Shown here one piece after another: positions 7,837 to 15,568 of a stretch of 21,394 nucleotides of DNA (its first letter is position 1; each line of letters starts with the position of its first letter). The stretch covers positions 1 to 21,394 of the forward strand of contig JBGPOS010000066.1 in assembly GCA_041488155.1 (NCBI GenBank), read 5' to 3'. This DNA comes from JBGPOS01 sp041488155 (GTDB lineage: Bacteria > Chloroflexota > Dehalococcoidia > Tepidiformales > Tepidiformaceae). A program made the position numbers and the translations under genes. Below the pieces are notes generated by a model. That model did no database searches, had not been told where the DNA came from, and saw only the letters and a list, made by a program, of their open reading frames with translations.

Positions 7837-8174
7837 CGAAGCCGATGAACTGGCAGAGCGCCGTGTGTGCGGTTGTTCCGCCGAAGATGCTCTACGACGG
7901 CCCCGGCCGCTTGGAGGGGGCGCCCCAGAACGTACCTGGCCTTGGCTGGGTGGTTGGCGGACGGGTCCCGGGCCACCGCGACGTGGGTCAGGTCCTTCAG
8001 TCGAAGGCCCGCGTCCTCGAGCAAGCCGCGAATCGCATTGGCGGGAAATCGTGGAGAGTGCTTAAGCCGATCTCCGAGCCGTTCTTCAGCGACAGCGCCC
8101 GCGAGAACGCCGTCAGTGACAAGGCAGGCGGCCGAGTCGGCGTGGAAGGCGTTGATGCCTAGGATGGCAGTCAC
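7818..8174 (-). pseudogene. Truncated, frameshifted duplicate of the carbamoyltransferase
   Basis: A frame from GTG at 8174 (overlapping the upstream TGA as GTGA) to TGA at 7833 encodes 113 residues. The first roughly 103 match the start of the intact carbamoyltransferase with about 11 substitutions. The match then jumps: after the codons for residue ~103, sequence equivalent to 5938-6191 is missing (254 bp, not a multiple of three). The junction shares the trinucleotide TGT with both flanks (7864-7866). The remaining 49 bases correspond to residues ~188-204 (the GFDDFGEEYK region) but are read in a shifted frame, and they carry one further missing base. All metal-binding histidines and the whole C-terminal domain are absent, so it cannot be a working carbamoyltransferase. 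A short protein could still be made. Similarity stops exactly at the start codon on the upstream side. Confidence 0.9.
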
Positions 8175-9832
8175 GGGGCGTGCCTGTTGCTCGACGCGGC
8201 GACGTTCCTGAACACCAGGTAGTTGCCAACGCGATCCACAGCTCGAGCCAACGGCAGAGGAAACGCATCCACGTAGGCTTCATCCAGAACCAGAACCTCC
8301 CAGACTGGTCGCCCGGCGGGAGGAAAAAGCTGTCGCGAGAACACGCTGTAGGAGCCCTCCTCCGGATAGATGCCTTCGACCTCACCGAGGAACCTGGCAT
8401 CCGGGGCGCTCCCCCGAAGCGCGAAAGAGGGCATCGGAAGGCGATAGCTGAATAGGACAACGGCGTCCCGGTGGGATGAGGCTCTGCGGACGGCCATCTG
8501 CACGCGCTGTCGGAAGCAGCTTCCTTCGGCGATGCGGTTGTGATGAGAGGTCAGGTCCTGCCCTATGTGCTTGCCAAGCAACACCGCGGCAACGGTGCAA
8601 ACACAGAGACTGACCAGCCGGGACCTGGCAAGTGTGAGCAACGGCTCCATGCTCAAGCGAAACGCAAGGACGCCGCAGACGCCCGCGGGCAGCAGGTACC
8701 GCAGACCGGCCTGTCGCCCGCTGAGCAAATACGTCCCCGCGCACGCCAACAGAAGGAACGCAGCGATGAAGCGGCGCCCTCGGCGTTCCCCGCCCGCCCC
8801 AGACTTCGGTTGCACAACCGAGACGAGCATCAAGCCTACCAAGGCGACTAGCCATAGCGACCACCCCTTCGCGGTCCAAAACTCGTCAGCCCAGTTCCGG
8901 ACAAACAGGCCGATCCCTGGTGGACCAGCGGGACCGGTGGCATAGTCCCCCGAATGAGTCGCCAACCCCAACAGAAGGGTGAAGATTCGGGGGTATCCGG
9001 GCAGCACGATTGCGGTGGCGGCAACAAATCCACAGGCAACCCCTAGCGCCCCAGCCGCCGCGGCTGGAATACGCGATCTCGTCGCGTCGAATGGGGCCAA
9101 CAGCAGAGCACCGATATACGCGGCCGCCCAAGCCAGGAAAACGAGCTTGAGACCACAGCACACCCCGATGAGAGCACCGGCCACGAGGCACTGTCGCGCC
9201 GATCCACCGCGGTCCCCGAGGTCCCATAGACTCGTTAGCGTGACCGCCCCGAGGGCGAAAAAAAGGATCTCGGGACTCCAGACCGTAAGGTATTCCAAGG
9301 ATTGGGGGCAGATGAAGTAGGTCCAGAGCGCGGACACCTGAAGCAGTACAGGCAGGTCACCGAGAACGTGCCTGAGAAGGCGGAGACCAGCGAGCGCGGA
9401 GAGCGCGAACGCGACGGTATAGCCGACCCAGAGGAACGTGGGCACGCCACTTGGCTCTTGGCCCGTGGCAACCAGGAGGCCGGCACCGAGGATGTACAGG
9501 GGCGTCCCCGGATGCGCCAGCTCAACCGGCACCTCGCCCGTGAGCAGCTGTCGGCTCCCATGGTAGTAGGCCATTTCCGGATCGTAGTAGTGGATCCAGA
9601 AGGGTCTAGGCGCTACGAACGCCTTATAAGCTAGGCAGGTGCCGATGGGCAAGAAGGCAAGGAGCAACACTGCCAGCGCCTTGGCACCCTCGGAACCTCG
9701 CGTTGAGCCCTGGATGTCGTCGGTCACGGGAAGAGAGAGGCGCAGCCGAGCGAGCAGAGAAGAGGGTTCACCGTCGACAAGAACTCGACCGGCGGCCCAG
9801 TCCACTCCATGAACCCGAGGGATATAGGGCAT
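8171..9832 (-). CDS. Polytopic membrane protein, probable GT-C-type glycosyltransferase
   Basis: Up to 553 residues with multiple hydrophobic segments from about residue 50 on. The first extra-membrane loop reads HYYDPEMAYYHGSRQLLTGEVPVELAHPGTPLYIL (81-115). A YDPE...G-x-P...HPGTP arrangement is familiar from uncharacterised GT-C-like membrane proteins of polysaccharide loci, where the acidic residues are the presumed catalytic site. No characterised homologue is recognised. The start is uncertain: ATG at 9832 gives the full length, but the first ~35 residues are not membrane-like and their codons have weaker GC bias at third positions, so GTG at 9727 may be the true start. It begins 66 bp after the upstream GT2 stop, an unusually wide gap for this operon. 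Its stop overlaps the GTG of the decayed carbamoyltransferase copy by 4 bp. Confidence 0.7.
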   Translation of the reverse strand: MPYIPRVHGVDWAAGRVLVDGEPSSLLARLRLSLPVTDDIQGSTRGSEGAKALAVLLLAFLPIGTCLAYKAFVAPRPFWIHYYDPEMAYYHGSRQLLTGEVPVELAHPGTPLYILGAGLLVATGQEPSGVPTFLWVGYTVAFALSALAGLRLLRHVLGDLPVLLQVSALWTYFICPQSLEYLTVWSPEILFFALGAVTLTSLWDLGDRGGSARQCLVAGALIGVCCGLKLVFLAWAAAYIGALLLAPFDATRSRIPAAAAGALGVACGFVAATAIVLPGYPRIFTLLLGLATHSGDYATGPAGPPGIGLFVRNWADEFWTAKGWSLWLVALVGLMLVSVVQPKSGAGGERRGRRFIAAFLLLACAGTYLLSGRQAGLRYLLPAGVCGVLAFRLSMEPLLTLARSRLVSLCVCTVAAVLLGKHIGQDLTSHHNRIAEGSCFRQRVQMAVRRASSHRDAVVLFSYRLPMPSFALRGSAPDARFLGEVEGIYPEEGSYSVFSRQLFPPAGRPVWEVLVLDEAYVDAFPLPLARAVDRVGNYLVFRNVAASSNRHAP

Positions 9833-9898
9833 CCGGGCGACAAGCTTCTGCTTATCGTTTGACCCTCGACGAAGCGCTCCTCGCCGGGGCGTCGTCGA

Positions 9899-10702
9899 TC
9901 ACCGGGCATCTTGAAGCATCCGCGACACCATCCTCTCGTATTCCCAGCGTAGCCGGCAATACTCCCAACCAGCCCGACCATCCCACACACCTCCCTTGAG
10001 AAGCATGAGATAGAGCCACACGAGGGTGGGTCGCCCGGGGACATATGCGGTGGCGTATTTCACCCACTGACGGCGTGCAACGGAGTCTCGAAGTGCGTCG
10101 GCAAACGCGGGCCGCTGCGTCGGCGAACGCATGTCTCGGGCTTCGCGCTCGGCATAGGCGAGATGCCGCTTCCGCCATGTTTCGTAGCCCTTTTCGAAGG
10201 GGTGGTGGTCGTACGGAGAGTGCAGGCGCGGTAACGATCCGTATGCCGCGGGAGCCTTCTGACCGTGACCGACGTCTTCAAACCGGAACGCCCCGGCGCG
10301 CGTCAGGCGCGTCTGGTACACGGGGTAGCCCGACGCTCGTAGGATCGGCCTGCCGCGCAAGAACGTGCGCGAGGCGATGTTGTAGGCGATCACTTGGTCC
10401 GATGGGTCGAGGCTCGCCAGTTCGTCCGCGAGCTCCTGCGTCAAGCGCTCGTCGGCGTCGATGTGCAGCACCCACTCCCCCGGCGTGAAACATCTCTCGA
10501 GTCCGAAGTTGCGCTGGTCCGCGAAGCTAGTGAAGCTGCGGCTGACGATTTCCACGCCGGCAGTTCGCGCCAGAATCGCCAAAGTCGCATCGGTTGAACC
10601 GCTGTCGATAGCGACGATCCTTCCGGCAGCGCTCAGGGACCGAAGGCAGCCTTCGACCTGCTGCGCCTCATCTTGTGTCAAGACCAAGGCGCTGAAGTTC
10701 AT
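9899..10702 (-). CDS. Glycosyltransferase family 2, WaaE/LgtF-like
   Basis: 267 residues, soluble GT-A fold. The N-terminus MNFSALVLTQDEAQQVEGCLRSL is the usual first strand and helix of this subgroup. AIDSGSTDATL (31-41) binds the nucleotide, ADQRNFGLE (61-69) is the subgroup's conserved N-x-G region, and HIDADERL (80-87) provides the metal-binding D-x-D (D82, D84). The C-terminal half, with FEDVGHGQ, HHPFEKGYETWRKRHLAYAEREA and PTLVWLYLMLLKGGVWDG, matches the WaaE/KdtX/LgtF-type beta-glucosyltransferases, which have a membrane-associating C-terminal helix. Those enzymes add a glucose or related sugar to LPS core, but many relatives act in O-antigen clusters, so the acceptor is open. The ATG overlaps the upstream GT4 stop by 4 bp (10699-10702). 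Confidence 0.88.
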   Translation of the reverse strand: MNFSALVLTQDEAQQVEGCLRSLSAAGRIVAIDSGSTDATLAILARTAGVEIVSRSFTSFADQRNFGLERCFTPGEWVLHIDADERLTQELADELASLDPSDQVIAYNIASRTFLRGRPILRASGYPVYQTRLTRAGAFRFEDVGHGQKAPAAYGSLPRLHSPYDHHPFEKGYETWRKRHLAYAEREARDMRSPTQRPAFADALRDSVARRQWVKYATAYVPGRPTLVWLYLMLLKGGVWDGRAGWEYCRLRWEYERMVSRMLQDAR

Positions 10703-11829
10703 CGTCGCCCGGGTTGGCCCGCCACCAGCCTCTCGTAGAAGCGGCTCAGGGTACTGGCGCTAGCATTCCAACTGAATCGGGAAAGAACCCATAGCCGGCC
10801 ACGTTCGCCCGCAGCCTTCAGCTCGTCAGGGCGCAACGCGAGAACCTCACCAAGGGCGCTGCGGAACTCCGAAATGGGCACCCACCGCCCTGCGCCTTGT
10901 TCGTTCAGATCCTGCCAGGGCGTACCCGTCGTCGTGATCACCGCAATCCCAGCGGCGAGAGCCTCACCAACGACTTGGCCGAAGTTCTCATTGTGGGTGG
11001 GGAGAGCCATGACCTCCGCGACCAAGTACGGCTTGGGCAGATCGCGCCCGTCGAGAACGCTGACGCGGGACCCGATGCCCGACGCGACGGCACACGACCG
11101 AAGCGTCTCGACCGACAGCTCCTCGGGTATTCCGACGGCCAACAAGTGCCACTCTGGCCGGCTGGGCGCCAACGCGGCAAAGTCTTTGATCAGTTCGACC
11201 AGGCGCTTCTTCGAGTGGAAGCGAGAATAGAAGAGAAGGACCCTCTTTCCCGCGATCTCCGGGGCGAGGCGTTCGTAGACTGCTCGCACTGCGACCGGAT
11301 CTTCCCCGGATGGATCGACTCCGTTCGGCGCCACACATATCGGCTGCGCAAACCCCAGCCGCCGGACGTCGGCCTCCTCAGCGGACGACGTGACGTGCCA
11401 ACCCGAAGTCCGGCGGAAGGCCCCCGGGTGAATGAACACGCGGGCCAGCGTCTTCTTCCAGCGGGAACGCCGCAGGGCCCATGGGGAAAGCATGCCCCTG
11501 GGGCTCACGACAAGAGGGACGTTCTGTCGAAAAGCCGCCTCCGCCGCGTAGCCCAAGGGCGCCATCCACAGCCCGTTCGCGTGGAACAGGTCCGAAGGCG
11601 CTTCCAAAAGGCGACGCCTCAACTCTGGGCTCCTACCAACAATGCGCGGCCCGCTCGGGACGCCAAGAAAGGTGTGCCCGTCGTTCGCGACGTTCTCAGT
11701 CTCGTGACCGACAGCGCAGAGCTCCACTGAAATGCCCAACCCGCGCAGGGCGCGGGCCAGACGGGGCACGTTCCGGCCAAGGCCCCCGCTTGCGGCCTTG
11801 AAGTCGGGTGCGACGAGACTCACGCGCAT
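10699..11829 (-). CDS. Glycosyltransferase family 4
   Basis: 376 residues, two Rossmann domains (GT-B). Start chosen at ATG 11829 because the protein then opens MRVSLVAPDFKAASGGLGRNV, the canonical first strand and glycine-rich loop. The frame extends to 12039 but would run through the divergent promoter region and the plus-strand methyltransferase. Visible: LFHANGLWMAPLGYAAE (81-97), VVSPRGMLSPWAL (107-119), VAPNGVD (166-172), FYSRFHSKKRLVEL (200-213, with the R and K that contact the donor diphosphate) and ENFGQVVGE (281-289, the E-x7-E of retaining GT4 enzymes). It is the first gene of the long minus-strand operon. A GATTAT -10-like hexamer lies on its strand at 11877-11872, about 36 nt before the start when read as a promoter. 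The sugar specificity is unknown. Confidence 0.87.
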   Translation of the reverse strand: MRVSLVAPDFKAASGGLGRNVPRLARALRGLGISVELCAVGHETENVANDGHTFLGVPSGPRIVGRSPELRRRLLEAPSDLFHANGLWMAPLGYAAEAAFRQNVPLVVSPRGMLSPWALRRSRWKKTLARVFIHPGAFRRTSGWHVTSSAEEADVRRLGFAQPICVAPNGVDPSGEDPVAVRAVYERLAPEIAGKRVLLFYSRFHSKKRLVELIKDFAALAPSRPEWHLLAVGIPEELSVETLRSCAVASGIGSRVSVLDGRDLPKPYLVAEVMALPTHNENFGQVVGEALAAGIAVITTTGTPWQDLNEQGAGRWVPISEFRSALGEVLALRPDELKAAGERGRLWVLSRFSWNASASTLSRFYERLVAGQPGRR

Positions 11830-11870
11830 CGGATGCTCAGAGCTGGAAAGAGAATCCCTGGCGCCAGCGC

Positions 11871-11876
11871 TATAAT
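11871..11876 (+). promoter_or_regulatory. -10 element TATAAT between divergent genes
   Basis: A perfect TATAAT sits in the 67-bp gap between the minus-strand GT4 (start 11829) and the plus-strand methyltransferase (start 11897). Transcription would begin near 11883, leaving a leader of about 14 nt with AAGG (11884-11887) as a possible ribosome site. No good -35 hexamer is visible at 16-18 bp upstream. On the opposite strand the overlapping hexamer GATTAT (11877-11872) keeps the key A2 and T6, so the same island could serve both directions. Confidence 0.5.
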
Positions 11877-11896
11877 CCCGGCCAAGGTCCATTCGC

Positions 11897-12757
11897 TTGC
11901 AGCCAGCCCGCCTACAATCAATTCTTCGTTGCCCCGACTGCCTGGGGATTCTAACCTTCTCTTCGGGCGAGTCCTTGGACTGCCTGTGCGCAGCCTGTGG
12001 CGCGCCCATCGGACCCGTCGACTTCCGGCCGAGAGGCACTCGCCGCGCGACCCTTCAGCTGAACTCAGACCTGGACGTTCGGCGCCTGTGGCAAAACATC
12101 CGTTTGGATCCCCCTGCCTTGACGTACAAAGGCCCGCCGCCCCCCCGGGACTGCATCGATCTCCTTTCCGCCCTCGACACTGCCGTACCGATGCGTGAGG
12201 CGCAACCAGCCCTACTAGATCTCGGTTGCGGCCCCGGAGACGCAAGGAGCGCACTCGAATCAATGGGCTTTGATTGGGTCGGCGTTGACCTTCCGCCCGC
12301 TGACCCCCTCTTGTTTGCCGACGCCCATGCTTTGCCGTTTCGCGACGGAAGCTTCGCTGCAGCGTTCTCTCTCGCCGTTCTTGAGCACCTTCATAGCCCC
12401 TTCCTCGCGATGGCAGAGGTCCACCGCGTCCTCGCAGCTGGGGCGCCCTTCACCGGGGTAGTGGCGTTCGGAGAGCCGTTCCATGAATCCTACTTCCACA
12501 TGAGCGCTTGGGGCGTCGTGTCCCTCCTCGCGGCGAGCGGGTTCACGGTGAAGGCCTTGTGGCCGGGCAGGGATTCGCTGGCAGCGCTCGCCAATATGGG
12601 CGGATATCCCCGCGCGGTCAGAACCTTGCTGCGATTGGTAGGGACCTTCGCTCGCATACCGATGATGAGTCCCCGCCGCTGGCTTCGCGGCGACCCTCTC
12701 GCAGCGAGCCGCCTCCCGACCGCGGGTAGCCTGGCGTTTCTCGCAGTTCGGGCGTGA
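11897..12757 (+). CDS. SAM-dependent methyltransferase with N-terminal zinc ribbon
   Basis: 286 residues. The N-terminus has C12-x2-C15 and C31-x2-C34, a Trm112-like zinc ribbon often fused to class I methyltransferases in polysaccharide and natural-product loci. The Rossmann core starts with LLDLGCGPGDARSAL (106-120, motif I), VGVDLPPAD (128-136, motif II acidic residue), ADAHALPFRDGSFAAAFS (141-158, motifs III-IV) and LAVLEHLHSP (159-168, post-IV). It belongs to the methyltransf_11/UbiE-like group and probably methylates a sugar hydroxyl or a lipid-linked intermediate, which is inference. The start is a TTG at 11897 preceded by AAGG; no ATG or GTG lies in frame near the conserved beginning. 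It stands alone on the plus strand and ends 16 bp before the convergent GT2 stop, without a visible terminator. Confidence 0.8.
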   Translation: MQPARLQSILRCPDCLGILTFSSGESLDCLCAACGAPIGPVDFRPRGTRRATLQLNSDLDVRRLWQNIRLDPPALTYKGPPPPRDCIDLLSALDTAVPMREAQPALLDLGCGPGDARSALESMGFDWVGVDLPPADPLLFADAHALPFRDGSFAAAFSLAVLEHLHSPFLAMAEVHRVLAAGAPFTGVVAFGEPFHESYFHMSAWGVVSLLAASGFTVKALWPGRDSLAALANMGGYPRAVRTLLRLVGTFARIPMMSPRRWLRGDPLAASRLPTAGSLAFLAVRA

Positions 12758-12773
12758 GACTGCCCCACGCAAC

Positions 12774-13739
12774 CTATGACCGCAAGCGATCCGACCAGCA
12801 CGCTACGCGGCCGACCATCGACCAGCCAATGAGGCGCGCGAGCACAGCGTAAGCGCGGAACTCGAGTCCGTTGGCCCGGTCGGCCGAAGAGGCGCGCCGC
12901 GCCAGCTCAAAGAGCTGGCGCGATTCCTCGGCCAAGCCAACCGCCCCGCACTGGCGCGCGAGAAGGAACAGCTCGCGGGCATAGTGTTGCATGTGCGGGT
13001 CGGCGTTCGTGATGCCGCTCCGCACGGCGTGCTCAAGGATAAGGCGGTGGGCGTGGTATCGCGATCGCATCCTCTCGGGGTAGGCCAGCGAGCCCCCCCC
13101 AGCCCGGGAGTCCGCATGGTGCCTCACCTCCGCCAGGAACTCAGGCCGCCAATCGAGGCGGGCGCCCAAGGCCCCGACGCGCGCGTCGTATTCCCAATCC
13201 TCCTCCTGTCGAAGCGGCGCCCAGGCCCCGACGGCGTCCGTAACGGACCGGCGGAAGAGCGGCGAGGGTGTCTGCCAGCGTCGCCGCGTGAGGAGATAGG
13301 GGAAAAGCTCGGGTAGCCCTTCGTCGGTATCGAGGCTGGCCCACGCGGCTTCAGGCCTGCCGGCGTCGTACTCGCGCGTGCGGCAGTACGAGACGCCGAC
13401 GTCCGGGCGCCGACGCAACGCGGCGACTTGGGCTTCGAATTTCGCCGGCAGGAGCACATCGTCGCTGTCCAGGTGCTGGATGAACTCACCCCGCACGAGC
13501 TGCCGACCTGCCTCGCGCGCCATGCCGGGGCCGCCGTTGGGTATTTGCGTGGACGCCACCTCAGGGTGTCGCGCCGCCAGCTCCGCGCAAACCTGGGGCG
13601 TGTCGTCTGTGGAGCCGTCGTTGACGATCACGATTTCGATGGGGCGGTAGGTCTGCGCCAGAACGCTCGCGACGGCCTCGCGGAGCATCCGTGGTCGGTT
13701 GTAAACGGGAATGATCGTCGATACGAGCCCGTCGATCAT
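12774..13739 (-). CDS. Glycosyltransferase family 2
   Basis: 321 residues, GT-A fold. Start at ATG 13739, giving MIDGLVSTIIPVYNRPRMLREAV, the standard GT2 opening, and a 4-bp ATGA overlap with the asparagine synthetase stop; the longer frame (to 13970) runs back into that gene. VNDGSTDDT (39-47) is the nucleotide-binding loop, IQHLDSDDVLLPAKF (88-102) holds the D-x-D (91-94), and REEDWEY-type residues (QEEDWEYD, about 178-185) supply the acidic E-D pair expected of the catalytic base. The C-terminal ~100 residues form a helical tail with no family I recognise. It is coupled to an AsnB-like enzyme, so the sugar it adds may be the one amidated, or may precede it; this is inference. Confidence 0.87.
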   Translation of the reverse strand: MIDGLVSTIIPVYNRPRMLREAVASVLAQTYRPIEIVIVNDGSTDDTPQVCAELAARHPEVASTQIPNGGPGMAREAGRQLVRGEFIQHLDSDDVLLPAKFEAQVAALRRRPDVGVSYCRTREYDAGRPEAAWASLDTDEGLPELFPYLLTRRRWQTPSPLFRRSVTDAVGAWAPLRQEEDWEYDARVGALGARLDWRPEFLAEVRHHADSRAGGGSLAYPERMRSRYHAHRLILEHAVRSGITNADPHMQHYARELFLLARQCGAVGLAEESRQLFELARRASSADRANGLEFRAYAVLARLIGWSMVGRVACWSDRLRS

Positions 13740-15550
13740 GCCGCGATGGGTGTCTTGGTGAGGTATCGCCGTGCCCAGAGGTTCAGCATGAGCAGACGCC
13801 AGGCCACGATCGAGAAGATGCCGATGGAGCGTGGGAAGCTGGCGCCGGCGCGGTCCCGGTCGAAGTAGTCCTCCATCGCCTTCTGGAGGCCGAGCGGCCC
13901 GGCCCATCCTCCCGGATCCAGAACAACCTCCCGAGCGAAGCGCCGGAAGCCAGGCACCGAGTCCATCCAAGTGGACGCCATCGACGCGCCGAACTTGGGG
14001 CGGTCGATGATCTCAGGCGGAAGGAGCGCGTGGCGCTCGGCCATTCGTCGAAGGAGATACTTGTTGCGACCATCCTTGAGCAGTAGGTCGCGCGGCGTTC
14101 CAAACGCCTCGCGCGCGACCCGAACATCGAGGAAGGGCACGCGAGCCTCGACGCTGGCCGCCATGCTGGCCCGGTCCACCTTCATGTTGTAGCAGTTCGG
14201 AAGCTGGTGCCGGCACTCGAAGAGCCGAGCCGCCGCAAAGGGTTCCCGGCCGGCGTCGGCGTAGGCCCTGCCCAGCGTCGTCAAGAACTCGGGGAGGCCG
14301 CTTCCCCACCGGCGGCCCGAATAGCCCTGGTAGAGGCGGAGGGCGCGCCCCAGGAGGCTGCTGCCGCCATTCTCGAGTCCAGCCGCCCACGCGTGCTGAA
14401 CGTAACCGCCGAAGAGCTCGTCGGAGCCCTCACCCACGAGAACGACCTTGACGCCGGCATCCCGGCATCGCTGATACAGGATGTGGGTCGAGATGACCCC
14501 CCAGTCGCCGAAAAGATCGTCGACGACCCAAACGGCTCGCTCGAGGTCAGCGGCGATCTCCTCGGGCCGGATGATTACCTCTTCGTGGGTCGAGCCAACG
14601 TGCTTGCTGACCATGCGGGCGAACGGCCGCTCGTCGATCGCCGAATCGGCGAAAGCCATGCTGATCGTGCGCACCGGCTGGTGACGCGAGGCCAACGCGG
14701 CGACGATGCTGGAATCCAGGCCTCCCGAGAGCAGGAGCCCAACGGGGACGTCGGCGATCAGGTGCTGCTGCACGACGGTCGACAACGTCTCATGGAGGCG
14801 ATCGGCCCGCGCGTCGGCGTCGGCGAGGTCGCCGCTCCAGGGGACGATGGCAGGTGGCTCGAAGTAGGCCTGGGTCGGGATGCGCCCCACGGAGCGCAGC
14901 GCCCGCGCGTCGACCCGGGCGCAGTGCCCCGGCGGGATCTTGAACACGCCCTCGAGGCTGCTCTCGTGGGCGTCGTAGATGAAGTTAGTCTCGAGGTACT
15001 GGCGGAGCGCGTGGAGGTTTACCGCCGGCCGGAACTCCGGGAGAGCCAGGAAGGCCTTGATCTCCGACGCAAAGTAGAGCCCGCCGGCTGCGCTGCGCCA
15101 GTAGTAGAGGGGCTTGATTCCCATGGGGTCGCGGGCCAGCACCAGCGCCCTGGCCTTATCGTCCCAGAGGGCGAACGCGAACATTCCCTGAAGTCTTTCC
15201 AGGACGCCTTCGCCCCACTCTTCGTAACCATGGACGATGACCTCGGAGTCCGTGCGCGAAGAAAAGCGGTGTCCGGCCGCTAGAAGCTCGTCCCGCAGTT
15301 CGACGAAGTTGTAGATCTCGCCGTTGAAGGTGAGGACGACACTCCGGTCCTCGCCGAACATCGGCTGATGGCCGGCAGGGCTCAGGTCGATGATGCTGAG
15401 CCGGTTGTGGCCCAGAGCCAGGCCGTCGGCCGGCGCCTCGTGGTAGCCCCGGTCGTCTGGACCGCGATGGGCGATCGCGTCACCCATCGCCCGAAGCGCA
15501 GCCTCAGCGGGGCCCGCAGCCGGGTCTAGCCAGCCGAAAATGCCGCACAC
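13736..15550 (-). CDS. asnB: Asparagine synthetase B-like amidotransferase (copy 1)
   Basis: 604 residues, the normal length for glutamine-hydrolysing AsnB. The start is GTG at 15550 because the next codon is then the nucleophilic Cys2 of CGIFGW, which must become the N-terminus after Met removal; the open frame back to 15937 is not coding. The glutaminase domain shows HRGPDDRG (28-35), LGHNRLSIIDLSPAGHQPM (46-64), FNGEIYNF (75-82) and RTDSEV (99-104). The synthetase domain has the PP-loop SGGLDSS (275-281) and LVGEGSDELFGGY (371-383). Ammonia from glutamine would be passed to an AMP-activated carboxylate. In polysaccharide loci AsnB homologues are associated with conversion of uronic acids to uronamides, which is the likely role here rather than free asparagine synthesis. 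A near-leaderless mRNA is possible from the -10 element at 15565-15560. Confidence 0.9.
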   Translation of the reverse strand: MCGIFGWLDPAAGPAEAALRAMGDAIAHRGPDDRGYHEAPADGLALGHNRLSIIDLSPAGHQPMFGEDRSVVLTFNGEIYNFVELRDELLAAGHRFSSRTDSEVIVHGYEEWGEGVLERLQGMFAFALWDDKARALVLARDPMGIKPLYYWRSAAGGLYFASEIKAFLALPEFRPAVNLHALRQYLETNFIYDAHESSLEGVFKIPPGHCARVDARALRSVGRIPTQAYFEPPAIVPWSGDLADADARADRLHETLSTVVQQHLIADVPVGLLLSGGLDSSIVAALASRHQPVRTISMAFADSAIDERPFARMVSKHVGSTHEEVIIRPEEIAADLERAVWVVDDLFGDWGVISTHILYQRCRDAGVKVVLVGEGSDELFGGYVQHAWAAGLENGGSSLLGRALRLYQGYSGRRWGSGLPEFLTTLGRAYADAGREPFAAARLFECRHQLPNCYNMKVDRASMAASVEARVPFLDVRVAREAFGTPRDLLLKDGRNKYLLRRMAERHALLPPEIIDRPKFGASMASTWMDSVPGFRRFAREVVLDPGGWAGPLGLQKAMEDYFDRDRAGASFPRSIGIFSIVAWRLLMLNLWARRYLTKTPIAA

Positions 15551-15558
15551 TCTAGAGA

Positions 15559-15568
15559 AAGTATACTT
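15559..15568. promoter_or_regulatory. Symmetric -10 element (AAGTATACTT) between two divergent asnB-like genes
   Basis: AAGTATACTT is a perfect 10-bp palindrome in the 42-bp gap, so TATACT (5 of 6 to the -10 consensus) is present on both strands: plus 15562-15567 and minus 15565-15560. Predicted start points are about 15574 (19-nt leader to ATG 15593) and about 15553 (3-nt leader to GTG 15550). Neither strand has a convincing -35. A second palindrome, CTCTAGAG, lies at 15550-15557, overlapping the last base of the minus start codon. Confidence 0.5.

Noticed and set aside
7427..8065. Plus-strand frame whose end resembles another plus-strand frame at 6190-6390
   Set aside because: The resemblance only reflects the duplicated carbamoyltransferase DNA read on the wrong strand.
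12758..12773. Terminator between convergent genes
   Set aside because: The 16-bp gap has no stem-loop with a T-tract on either strand; the same holds at the 18565-18591 overlap.
14207..15283. 358-residue plus-strand open frame opposite asparagine synthetase copy 1
   Set aside because: The opposite strand has every expected AsnB motif; this frame has none and mirrors its codon bias.
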